Positions 7,258 through 13,816 of a stretch of 32,151 nt of DNA are shown here, piece by piece (the first letter of the stretch is position 1; each line of letters begins with the position of its first letter). Under the pieces are notes generated by a model. That model saw nothing but the letters and a program-made list of their open reading frames with translations, did no database searches and had not been told where the DNA came from. The DNA comes from Erysipelotrichaceae bacterium (GTDB taxonomy: Bacteria; Bacillota_I; Bacilli_A; Erysipelotrichales; Erysipelotrichaceae). The position numbers and the translations under genes are program-made. The stretch lies in the NCBI GenBank assembly GCA_017431405.1, contig JAFRLB010000075.1, positions 1 through 32,151 of the forward strand, given 5' to 3'.

Positions 7258-7761
7258 ATGACTAAGACAATATATCTGGCCGGTGGCTGTTTCTGGGGAA
7301 TGGAGAAGGCGATGCAGTGTTTAGAGGGCATTGTTAATACGACTGTTGGCTACGCTAATGGCCATGTTGATAATCCTGACTATAAGCTTGTATGTACTGA
7401 TACGACCGGTCACAGGGAAACCGTAAAGGTTGAATATGATAATGATGTTGTTTCTTTGGATACGATCTTAAAGGCCTATTTCATCTGTGTTGACCCAACT
7501 GTCAAGGACAGACAGGGCGGGGACATCGGTTCTCAATATCAGACCGGCGTTTACTATGTTGATGATGAAACAAAAGAGTTCTGTGAAAAATACTTCTCAG
7601 AAGAAGAAAAGAAACACGAACAGTTCTTTGTTGAATTAAAACAGCTGGAAAACTTCTGGGATGCTGAAGAATATCATCAGAATTATCTGGTTAAGAATCC
7701 CGGCGGCTATTGCCATGTCAGCTCTCATGAGTTTGAATTAATAAAACAGTTAAACAAGTAA
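7258..7761 (+). CDS. msrA: Peptide-methionine (S)-S-oxide reductase MsrA
   Basis: The product has 167 residues and contains the catalytic GGCFWG motif near the N-terminus (residues 9-14), with the Glu-rich VEYDNDVVSLDTIL region and GSQYQTGVYY, all typical of MsrA. It reduces methionine-S-sulfoxide in proteins in the cytoplasm. No MsrB domain is fused. Three in-frame starts exist: GTG 7249, ATG 7252 and ATG 7258. I chose 7258 because GGGTG lies six bases upstream and MTKTIYLAGGCFWG fits the family. The gene is a single unit with its own promoter and a strong terminator. Confidence 0.95.
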   Translation: MTKTIYLAGGCFWGMEKAMQCLEGIVNTTVGYANGHVDNPDYKLVCTDTTGHRETVKVEYDNDVVSLDTILKAYFICVDPTVKDRQGGDIGSQYQTGVYYVDDETKEFCEKYFSEEEKKHEQFFVELKQLENFWDAEEYHQNYLVKNPGGYCHVSSHEFELIKQLNK

Positions 7762-7783
7762 AAAACCGCAGCTGCGGTTTTTA
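7761..7783. terminator. Bidirectional terminator between msrA and the ATP-grasp gene
   Basis: The palindrome CCGCAGCTGCGG is flanked by AAAAA and TTTTT, so it works on both strands. The stop codons of both converging genes touch the A and T runs. Confidence 0.85.
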
Positions 7784-8788
7784 AAGTCCCTTAACGTATT
7801 TCTTGAAGAGAGGCCACTGGCCTTTTTTATCTTTTGAGTGAGAAGGCATCTGGGAAATGTCATGAGAAGGGAATGGGTTTCCTTCAATTAACTGCGGACC
7901 GTTTTCCCCAACCGCAATGTCCCAGCCAATGTAGCCAATCTGCGGTACGACATGGGCAGCCTCCAGACACATGTCTACTGCTTCCTTCCAATATGGCAAC
8001 TGGTAGCCAATGAGATTTGTATGAGTCATTGGATGCTCCTTATAGGATATATAGTTCTTATCATAGGCCGGATATTCAATGACGCCATTGGTAATGTTAA
8101 TTGGAGCACTCATGCCGCCGGCATTGATGTTATCGATGACTTTGCCCTCATTACCCATTCTGATTACGCTGTAAACAACATGGGCTTCATTATCACTCAT
8201 TACCGTTACGATACGGTAGGTATTGATTGAGTATGGGTAGATCTTTGAAACATCAGGATGCTGCTTGATTACTTCTTCAATGATGCCTGGGTTCTGACCC
8301 TTAACATACTGGTAGAACTGTTCAACAGTTTCATAATCCTTCTTATAGAGTTTTTCTACACCCTGGCCGCAGGTGGCATCAAGCGGCTTGATGATGATGT
8401 CATCCTTGTCGGCAACAAACTTACTGAATGTTTCCAGATTTAATTCATCACCGGCCATCCAGTCACGCAGAATGTATTTCTTATATACTCTGTTGAATTC
8501 AACCTTGTCATCCAGAATTCTGGTATAGGCAGGGTCGTTTAATAATTTGACGATGCTGTTGTTCTTGCCTCTGGTAACATAGGTTTCCTTTAGGGAATCA
8601 GGCAGCTTGTAGAATTCAAACAGGCTGTAGTCATTATAGCCTGCACCATATTTCAAACCGCATCTGATCACATCATAGAAAAGGAAAGCTGAACTCTTAC
8701 CGGTTCTCTTGTGCAGTGAATCTATCATCTTAAAGAAGCTTGAATAGTCCATCTGGAATATTCGCTTGATCATGTACTTTACGTTCAT
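7781..8788 (-). CDS. Sugar-transfer-associated ATP-grasp family protein
   Basis: The product has 335 residues. The ATP-grasp core is visible: DDIIIKPLDATCGQGVEKL (Lys and glycine-rich loop), IIEEVIKQHP, the NTYRIVTV strand, and the metal-binding end with GWDIAVGENGPQLIEGNPFP. This pattern matches the 'sugar-transfer associated ATP-grasp' family (PF14397-like), often seen near polysaccharide or cell-envelope genes. Members presumably form an amide or ester through an acyl phosphate; the substrate is not known. Several starts cluster (GTG 8797, ATG 8791, ATG 8788); AGGG is placed for either ATG. It is divergent from the MurT-like gene, with a shared 120-bp region containing direct repeats, so a link in function is possible. 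Confidence 0.82.
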   Translation of the reverse strand: MNVKYMIKRIFQMDYSSFFKMIDSLHKRTGKSSAFLFYDVIRCGLKYGAGYNDYSLFEFYKLPDSLKETYVTRGKNNSIVKLLNDPAYTRILDDKVEFNRVYKKYILRDWMAGDELNLETFSKFVADKDDIIIKPLDATCGQGVEKLYKKDYETVEQFYQYVKGQNPGIIEEVIKQHPDVSKIYPYSINTYRIVTVMSDNEAHVVYSVIRMGNEGKVIDNINAGGMSAPINITNGVIEYPAYDKNYISYKEHPMTHTNLIGYQLPYWKEAVDMCLEAAHVVPQIGYIGWDIAVGENGPQLIEGNPFPSHDISQMPSHSKDKKGQWPLFKKYVKGL

Positions 8789-8840
8789 CATTATCACCCT
8801 GTTATTATTTTACTATTAATCAGTCCTTAAATCCATAATC

Positions 8841-8875
8841 AGCATGCAAGGGCATAATATAAGCGTGCAAGAGCA
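8841..8875. repeat. 14-bp direct repeat with 21-bp period, likely operator
   Basis: AGCATGCAAGGGCA (8841-8854) recurs as AGCGTGCAAGAGCA (8862-8875), 12 of 14 bases identical. The start-to-start distance of 21 bp is two helical turns, and the second copy ends 12 bp before the MurT-like -10. This geometry suits a dimeric or tandem regulator. Confidence 0.5.
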
Positions 8876-8887
8876 GTCATAATTGTC

Positions 8888-8893
8888 TATAAT
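8888..8893 (+). promoter_or_regulatory. -10 element of the MurT/GatD-like operon
   Basis: A consensus TATAAT lies 18 bp before the ATG at 8912. The expected -35 position falls in the second direct repeat (GTGCAA), a poor match, which suggests a promoter that needs an activator. Confidence 0.5.
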
Positions 8894-8911
8894 ATCTTCA
8901 GGAGATTAACT

Positions 8912-10270
8912 ATGAGCAAACTGAGATTCGCGGCTGGCTTAATAGCCGGTAGGCTGGCCTTAAATACATTTAAATTACTCGGTAAGGACTATCAGACTGA
9001 CAGACTGGGTTATCTGCCGGTTAAGATCTGTCCTGACTTTGCAACTCATGTTGCCAGACCAAAGGCAGCCATAGCCATTACCGGTACCAATGGCAAGACA
9101 AGTCTGACAAACCTCATTTCTGACATCCTGAAACAGTGCGGTAATACCGTTTCCTGTAATAACTGGGGCGGTAACTACATGGGCGGTCAGTCATGGGCTT
9201 TTCTTAATTCCGTAAATGTCTTTAACAAGTCTCAGGTTGACTACATCGTCATGGAAACTGATGAAGGCGATTCAGCCATCACCTACCCAGTCACCAAGCC
9301 TGATTACATCCTCATCAATAACATAGCCAGAGATTCGATTTTCAAGAATCCGAATCCTGATTTCATCATGAGCAGATTAAGAAAGGCCATGGAAGGAACA
9401 CCTGAATCAACTTTGATCTTAAACGCTGATGATCCGGTTTCCTGTTTCTTAAAGACAAATAAGAAGAACATCTACTTTGGCATTGCCGACTTAGGTAACG
9501 GTACTCCTGAATATCTGATCAATGACTTCAGAGTATGCCCGAATTGCGGCGGCACAATAAAATACTTATATAAGAACTACGGTAACATCGGTAAGGTGGT
9601 TTGCCCGGATTGCGGCTTGAAGTCACCTGAAGCTGATTATCTTGGTGTAGAAGTGGCTAATAATCACATCTGCATTAAAGAACCGGATGGCAGTATCAAC
9701 CGTTATCCGACCATCAGCGGTGACATCTATAATGCTTATAACATCGTAGAAGCCGTTGCCCTATTCAGAACCTTGAGCATACCGGCTGATAAGATAGCTG
9801 AAGCAATCGGCAAGGTAAAGCTGCCAAGCATCAGAGAAGAAAGATATCAGGGTAAGGAAATCGAAGTGGTAAACAGATCACTTAAGAACAGTAACGGTAC
9901 TGCCGCTACCGTTCAGTTTGAATCCTTAAGCAAGCTGAAGGATGACATGGCTGTCATTCTGATGCTTGATGAAGTTACCGGTAATAACAGAGTTGAAGCG
10001 ATCACCTGGATGTATGATTCAGATTATGAGTTATTAAACTGTGATCACATCAAGCAGATAATCATCGGCGGGGAAAGATGTCTTGACCATAAGCTCAGAT
10101 GCTTATTAGGTGGGGTAGATAAGAATAAGATATCTACCTGTAAAATGGCCGTTGATACATTTGACTATCTGAAGCTTGAAGGCATTAAGAAAGTATACAT
10201 TCTGTATGACATCTACAATACGGAAAGATCACACGCCGTATTTGAAAAGATAAGGGAAAGGATAGATTAG
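8912..10270 (+). CDS. MurT-like Mur ligase (lipid II isoglutaminyl synthase family), divergent
   Basis: The product has 452 residues. The order matches MurT: P-loop GTNGKTS (58-64), NADDP (171-175), a zinc-ribbon insertion with CPNC and CPDC (Cys209, 212, 231, 234), and a DUF1727-type C-terminal domain. In Staphylococcus aureus, MurT and GatD amidate D-glutamate of lipid II; MurT uses ATP and GatD supplies ammonia. Several signatures differ: RDQMDRFGE is replaced by RDSIFKNPNPD, KNPAG by KNSNG, and the GRDTSW segment by VEAITW. The last change places Ala363 where MurT Asp349, the third member of the GatD triad, is expected. ATP binding looks intact. It is probably a paralogue with a changed nitrogen source or substrate. 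AGGAG precedes the start; the GatD-like gene follows after one base. Confidence 0.85.
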   Translation: MSKLRFAAGLIAGRLALNTFKLLGKDYQTDRLGYLPVKICPDFATHVARPKAAIAITGTNGKTSLTNLISDILKQCGNTVSCNNWGGNYMGGQSWAFLNSVNVFNKSQVDYIVMETDEGDSAITYPVTKPDYILINNIARDSIFKNPNPDFIMSRLRKAMEGTPESTLILNADDPVSCFLKTNKKNIYFGIADLGNGTPEYLINDFRVCPNCGGTIKYLYKNYGNIGKVVCPDCGLKSPEADYLGVEVANNHICIKEPDGSINRYPTISGDIYNAYNIVEAVALFRTLSIPADKIAEAIGKVKLPSIREERYQGKEIEVVNRSLKNSNGTAATVQFESLSKLKDDMAVILMLDEVTGNNRVEAITWMYDSDYELLNCDHIKQIIIGGERCLDHKLRCLLGGVDKNKISTCKMAVDTFDYLKLEGIKKVYILYDIYNTERSHAVFEKIRERID

Positions 10271-10271
10271 C

Positions 10272-10988
10272 ATGATCATTGAAGTACTGTATCCTGAATT
10301 AGGGACTTTGTATGGTGAAGCAGGCAACCTGATCTATCTGAAAGCCTGTTGTCCAGATGCCAAGGTCATTGAAACAAATCACAAGGATGTTCCTTACTTT
10401 GTTAATCATGACGTTGATGTCATCTTATGCAGCTCAATGCTGGAAAGATTCCAGAAGACAGCGGCTGATGCCTTAAGGCCTTATAAAATCAAGCTGTATG
10501 AATTGATTGAAAAGGGCAAGGTAATGTTATTTACCGGTAATGCCAGTGACTTATTAGGCCAGTACATCTTAAGAGAAGATGGCAGTAAGGAAGAAATGCT
10601 GAAGCTGTTTGCCTACCATACGGAGATAAAGAAGCGAATCAATTCGCTGATACTGGCTGATTTTGAAGACATGCAGATAATCGGATATAAGGCGCAGAAC
10701 GGCCAGATATTTGACAGTAAGGACTTTGGCTTCCTGAAGGTTAAGGGCGGCATGGGCAATAATAAGGAAGACAGTAATGAGGGTATTCATTACCATAATC
10801 TGTTCGTTACTTACCTGACGGGCCCGTTCTTACCGCAGAACCCATTATTCATGAAGTATCTGTTAAGACTTTTTAACAGGGATGACACAGTAGCCTTTGA
10901 AGAAGAAGCCCTGGAGGCTTACGAAAACAGCTTAAGAGAATATACAGATCCAGCCATCAGCTATGATCTGATCTGGCACAATGTATGA
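10272..10988 (+). CDS. GatD-like class I amidotransferase lacking catalytic Cys and His
   Basis: The product has 238 residues and aligns along its length with GatD: YPELGTLYGEAGNLIYLK at the start, LLGQYI near 94-99 and a C-terminal block GNNKEDSNEGIHYHNL then TYLTGPFLPQN (180-190). The S. aureus protein has ICGGYQFLG, with nucleophile Cys94; here the equivalent reads FTGNASDLLG, with Gly89 or Thr88 in that place. TYLHGP (His189) is TYLTGP here, so His becomes Thr183. GGGSDREQ is changed to CSSMLERFQ. The two cysteines at 26-27 are elsewhere in the fold. The protein cannot be a normal glutaminase, yet the frame is intact and the fold conserved, so it is likely a structural or regulatory partner of the MurT-like ligase. 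A terminator follows at once. Confidence 0.83.
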   Translation: MIIEVLYPELGTLYGEAGNLIYLKACCPDAKVIETNHKDVPYFVNHDVDVILCSSMLERFQKTAADALRPYKIKLYELIEKGKVMLFTGNASDLLGQYILREDGSKEEMLKLFAYHTEIKKRINSLILADFEDMQIIGYKAQNGQIFDSKDFGFLKVKGGMGNNKEDSNEGIHYHNLFVTYLTGPFLPQNPLFMKYLLRLFNRDDTVAFEEEALEAYENSLREYTDPAISYDLIWHNV

Positions 10989-10989
10989 T

Positions 10990-11014
10990 AAGGAAGAGAG
11001 ATCTTCCTTTTTTT
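10990..11014 (+). terminator. Rho-independent terminator after the GatD-like gene
   Basis: AGGAAGA (10991-10997), loop GAGA and TCTTCCT (11002-11008) are followed by a run of T. It begins 2 nt after the stop codon. Confidence 0.85.
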
Positions 11015-11060
11015 AACACTTTCTTAACACGAATGGGCTTAAATCATAATGGAATCATAA
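11013..11060 (+). promoter_or_regulatory. Two pairs of 11-bp direct repeats, likely response-regulator sites
   Basis: TTAACAC occurs at 11013-11019 and 11024-11030, and AATCATAA at 11042-11049 and 11053-11060. Both pairs have an 11-bp start-to-start period, as in binding sites of OmpR-family regulators. TTAACA-N5-TTAACA also equals the Bacillus PhoP-box pattern. The operon downstream encodes an OmpR/KdpE-type regulator, so autoregulation is the simplest reading. The promoter itself is unclear; CATAAT at 11045-11050 could be the -10. Confidence 0.5.
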
Positions 11061-11100
11061 CGCTGCTCTAACCTACGATATTATTAAGGAGAGTAGCAAT

Positions 11101-11295
11101 ATGAAAGACTTTGAAGGAAAGATTCTGAAAATAACCTGCGACAATGTCCAGGGCTGGGTAGTTTCCACGGGATATTTCATTAAGCAGGAAGGCAGTTTCC
11201 TGGTAATAAAGGAAAAGAGCAGTAATAAAATCAAGTATCTGAATGAAAGATACATCAAGGCAATAGAAATAGCAGGTGACCTCAATGAGCAATAG
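11101..11295 (+). CDS. Small 64-residue protein, first gene of the potassium operon
   Basis: AAGGAGAG lies 7 nt before the ATG, and the stop codon overlaps the start of the next gene by 11 nt, so this is a translated and coupled gene. The sequence is a run of short strands (GKILKITCDNVQGWVVSTGYF, cut here, then FLVIKEKS, KIKYLNERYIKAIEIA) that resembles a small beta-barrel of the Sm/SH3 type; this is a visual impression only. No membrane segment or Cys motif. A role in assembly or regulation of the TrkA/TrkH system is suggested by position alone. Confidence 0.75.
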   Translation: MKDFEGKILKITCDNVQGWVVSTGYFIKQEGSFLVIKEKSSNKIKYLNERYIKAIEIAGDLNEQ

Positions 11296-11695
11296 CAGTA
11301 TGAAGTCAATTGTCATTGGGGCCGGTCGACTTGGCAGTAACATTGCCAAGATGCTCAGCAAGGAGAAAAATGACGTCATCTTAATTGACCGTAACAGAGA
11401 AAAACTCGGTAACGTAGTTGATTTTACCGGGTTCTTAGAATCAGGTGACGCAACAGATCTGGGGTTACTGGAAGAATGCGGCATTAAGGATGCTGACAGA
11501 TTAGTAGCCTGTACGGATGATGATAATACCAACATCTTCATTTCCGATGTGTGCTGTTACATCTATTCCGTTCCTGAGGTTTACATCAGACTTAAGGATT
11601 CCAGAAAGATGAAGGTAGTTGATGACAGAGTAAAGTGCATCTGTCCTTTTGATCTGTCCTTAGAAGATTTCGCAGAACAGAAGAGAGGAGAGTAA
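11285..11695 (+). CDS. TrkA N-terminal (RCK-N) domain protein, half of a split TrkA
   Basis: The product has 136 residues and is a single Rossmann-type RCK-N domain: IVIGAGRLGSNIAKML (GxGxxG loop), the acidic strand end VILIDRN, then SGDATD and VACTDDDNTNIF. It lacks the RCK-C domain seen in KtrA and TrkA. NAD(H) or ATP binding looks possible because the GxGxxG loop is intact. It would form part of the gating ring on TrkH at the inner membrane face. The ATG at 11285 has AGGTG 7 nt upstream; GTG 11276 and ATG 11300 are alternatives. It overlaps the small gene before it and is 1 nt from the next trkA-like gene. Confidence 0.87.
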   Translation: MSNSSMKSIVIGAGRLGSNIAKMLSKEKNDVILIDRNREKLGNVVDFTGFLESGDATDLGLLEECGIKDADRLVACTDDDNTNIFISDVCCYIYSVPEVYIRLKDSRKMKVVDDRVKCICPFDLSLEDFAEQKRGE

Positions 11696-11696
11696 C

Positions 11697-12359
11697 ATGA
11701 AGATAGTAATTACAGATGGCATGCATGAAGCTGATTACATCATCGGCATGTACAATACCAGAGAAAACGACATCATCGTATTAAATGAATCTGAAGATGC
11801 CTGTAAGTACTTAAGTGTCAGTAATGGCATTCCCGTCATGAAGGGCAATTGCACCAGGGAAACAGACTTGAGAGAAGCTGGGGCAGAGGATGCAGATCTG
11901 TTCATTGCCCTATCCAAGAATGACATGAATAACTATGTTGCCTGTAAGACAGCCAAGATGTTATTAGGCGTCAAGAAGTGCATCGCAACGGTAGTTAACC
12001 CGAAAAACGTAGAAATGTTCAAGAAACTGGGCGTTGATTCAGTCATAAGTTCAACCTACATGTTAGGTGAATCAATCAGAAATGCCGCTTCAATTGAAAG
12101 CTTGATGAAGACACTGTCCCTGGAAGACAGTCAGGTAGTCATCATGGAAATCGGCATTACGGAAAATCTCAGAGTCTGTAACAAGACCTTAAAGGAACTT
12201 AACATATCCAACTTATCAACCGTTTCAATGATCACACGTAACCAGAAGTCTATCATCCCTAACGGTAATACGATGTTAATGAAGGATGATAAGGTTCTGG
12301 TAGTTACCACGGAAGAAAACAGAGAAACCATTACATCGGTTTTCCAGAGGAAAGCCTGA
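11697..12359 (+). CDS. trkA: TrkA-like protein with RCK-N and RCK-C domains
   Basis: The product has 220 residues. Residues 1-130 are an RCK-N fold (VLNESEDA, MKGNCTRETDLREAG, LFIALSKNDMNNYVACKTAK), and about 140-220 are an RCK-C domain ending in DDKVLVVTTEENRE. The nucleotide loop is degenerate: VITDGMHEADYI in place of GxGxxG, so it may not bind NAD as usual. Together with the preceding protein it equals an N1 plus N2-C2 arrangement, one RCK-C short of E. coli TrkA. It gates potassium entry through TrkH. GGAGAG precedes the ATG, and its TGA overlaps the trkH start by one base. Confidence 0.88.
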   Translation: MKIVITDGMHEADYIIGMYNTRENDIIVLNESEDACKYLSVSNGIPVMKGNCTRETDLREAGAEDADLFIALSKNDMNNYVACKTAKMLLGVKKCIATVVNPKNVEMFKKLGVDSVISSTYMLGESIRNAASIESLMKTLSLEDSQVVIMEIGITENLRVCNKTLKELNISNLSTVSMITRNQKSIIPNGNTMLMKDDKVLVVTTEENRETITSVFQRKA

Positions 12360-13816
12360 TGTTTAACCGTTATCATAAGTTAATAACCTATTACCTCAGC
12401 ATTTTTGTCATAATGATCGGCATCATTCAGTTACTGCCGTTATTAGTGATACCTTTTTATCCTGAGGAAATAGGCTATGCACCGTGTTTCATAATCCCCG
12501 GTGTAGGAGCCATTTTCATAGGTTATCTGGTAAGTTATTTCTTCAGGGGAACGGAAATACTGAAACTGGAAAAACACTATGATTCCGTTCTGGTAGTTTC
12601 TGTCTGGATCTTAGCCATTTTCATTTCAACCTTTCCCTGGATGTTAAAGGGTGACTATAACTTTACCCAGGCCTCTTTTGAAATGACCAGCGGTTTTTCA
12701 ACCACGGGCTTATCAGTAGTCGATGTTGGCAATACCCCACACATCTTCCTAATGTTCAGATCAATCACCTTATTTGTCGGTGGCGTTGGCTTGGTACTTA
12801 TCTTAACCTGTGCGTTCTCAGACAAGTATGGCCTGAACCTGTATAACGCTGAAGGGCATAATGACAGATTAATGCCTAACTTAGCCAAGAGTGCCCGTTT
12901 GATATTATCTATTTATTCATCTTACATATTATTTGGTACGGTAAGCTACATCATCTTAGGCATGCCGGTATTTGATGCCATAAACACATCAATCGCGGCT
13001 CTTTCTACCGGTGGCTTCTCCGTAATCAATGAGAGCATCTATGGCTATCATTCCCTGGGTGTTGAAATCATTACGATGATATTAATGTTATTAGGCCAGA
13101 CTAACTTCTTATTGCACTTAAGCATGATCAAGAGGAAGTTCTCCAACATCTGGAACCACTCAGAAACCAAGTTCATTCTGGCATTAATCATCATCTTCAT
13201 TCCGTTCATGGTGGTAAATCTTTTAACTACCGGTTATACAAACAGTTTCTGGGAAAGCTTAAGAGTATCAGCCTTCCAGTTTGTTACGACGATTACTACT
13301 ACGGGATTTGTTTCCGTTGAAAACATGGCCATATTACCAAGCGGCTTTATTACTGTCATGATCTTAATGATGCTGGTAGGCGGTGATTTGGAAAGTACCG
13401 GTGGCGGTATCAAGCAGTACAGAGTAATCGTTACCTTAAAGGGTATTTACCGTAACATCAAGAATACGATCCTAAACAGCCGTACCGTTACAACCGACTA
13501 CATTACCAGAGCCGGTAAGAAGTATCAGCTCTCTCAGGACGAAGTTGCGTCAACCTCAAGTTATGTATTATTCTATGTTATATTATTTTTAATGGGATCA
13601 CTCATCTTTACGATGTATGGGTATTCCTTACAGGATTCAATGTTTGAATTCTCCAGTGCCATTTCCACAGTCGGCTTATCAGTTGGCATAACCAACTACT
13701 ATGCCTCACCTGTCATCTTATGGACCGCAATCGTTGGCATGTTCTTGGGCAGACTGGAAATAATGGTTGTATTTGAAGCATTGTTAAGAGTTGTTAAGGA
13801 TGTTAGAGGCAGATAA
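12359..13816 (+). CDS. trkH: Potassium uptake protein TrkH/KtrB family, membrane subunit
   Basis: The product has 485 residues and about ten hydrophobic segments. The four selectivity-filter loops of the Trk/Ktr/HKT family are visible: TTGLS (about residue 118), STGGFS (about 219), TTTGFVS (about 317) and STVGLS (about 441), each with the key glycine. GGVGLV and GRLEIMVVFE near the ends also match TrkH. It imports K+ and is gated by the RCK proteins encoded just upstream. It overlaps the trkA stop by one base and the histidine kinase start by one base, so the genes are translationally coupled. Confidence 0.94.
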   Translation: MFNRYHKLITYYLSIFVIMIGIIQLLPLLVIPFYPEEIGYAPCFIIPGVGAIFIGYLVSYFFRGTEILKLEKHYDSVLVVSVWILAIFISTFPWMLKGDYNFTQASFEMTSGFSTTGLSVVDVGNTPHIFLMFRSITLFVGGVGLVLILTCAFSDKYGLNLYNAEGHNDRLMPNLAKSARLILSIYSSYILFGTVSYIILGMPVFDAINTSIAALSTGGFSVINESIYGYHSLGVEIITMILMLLGQTNFLLHLSMIKRKFSNIWNHSETKFILALIIIFIPFMVVNLLTTGYTNSFWESLRVSAFQFVTTITTTGFVSVENMAILPSGFITVMILMMLVGGDLESTGGGIKQYRVIVTLKGIYRNIKNTILNSRTVTTDYITRAGKKYQLSQDEVASTSSYVLFYVILFLMGSLIFTMYGYSLQDSMFEFSSAISTVGLSVGITNYYASPVILWTAIVGMFLGRLEIMVVFEALLRVVKDVRGR

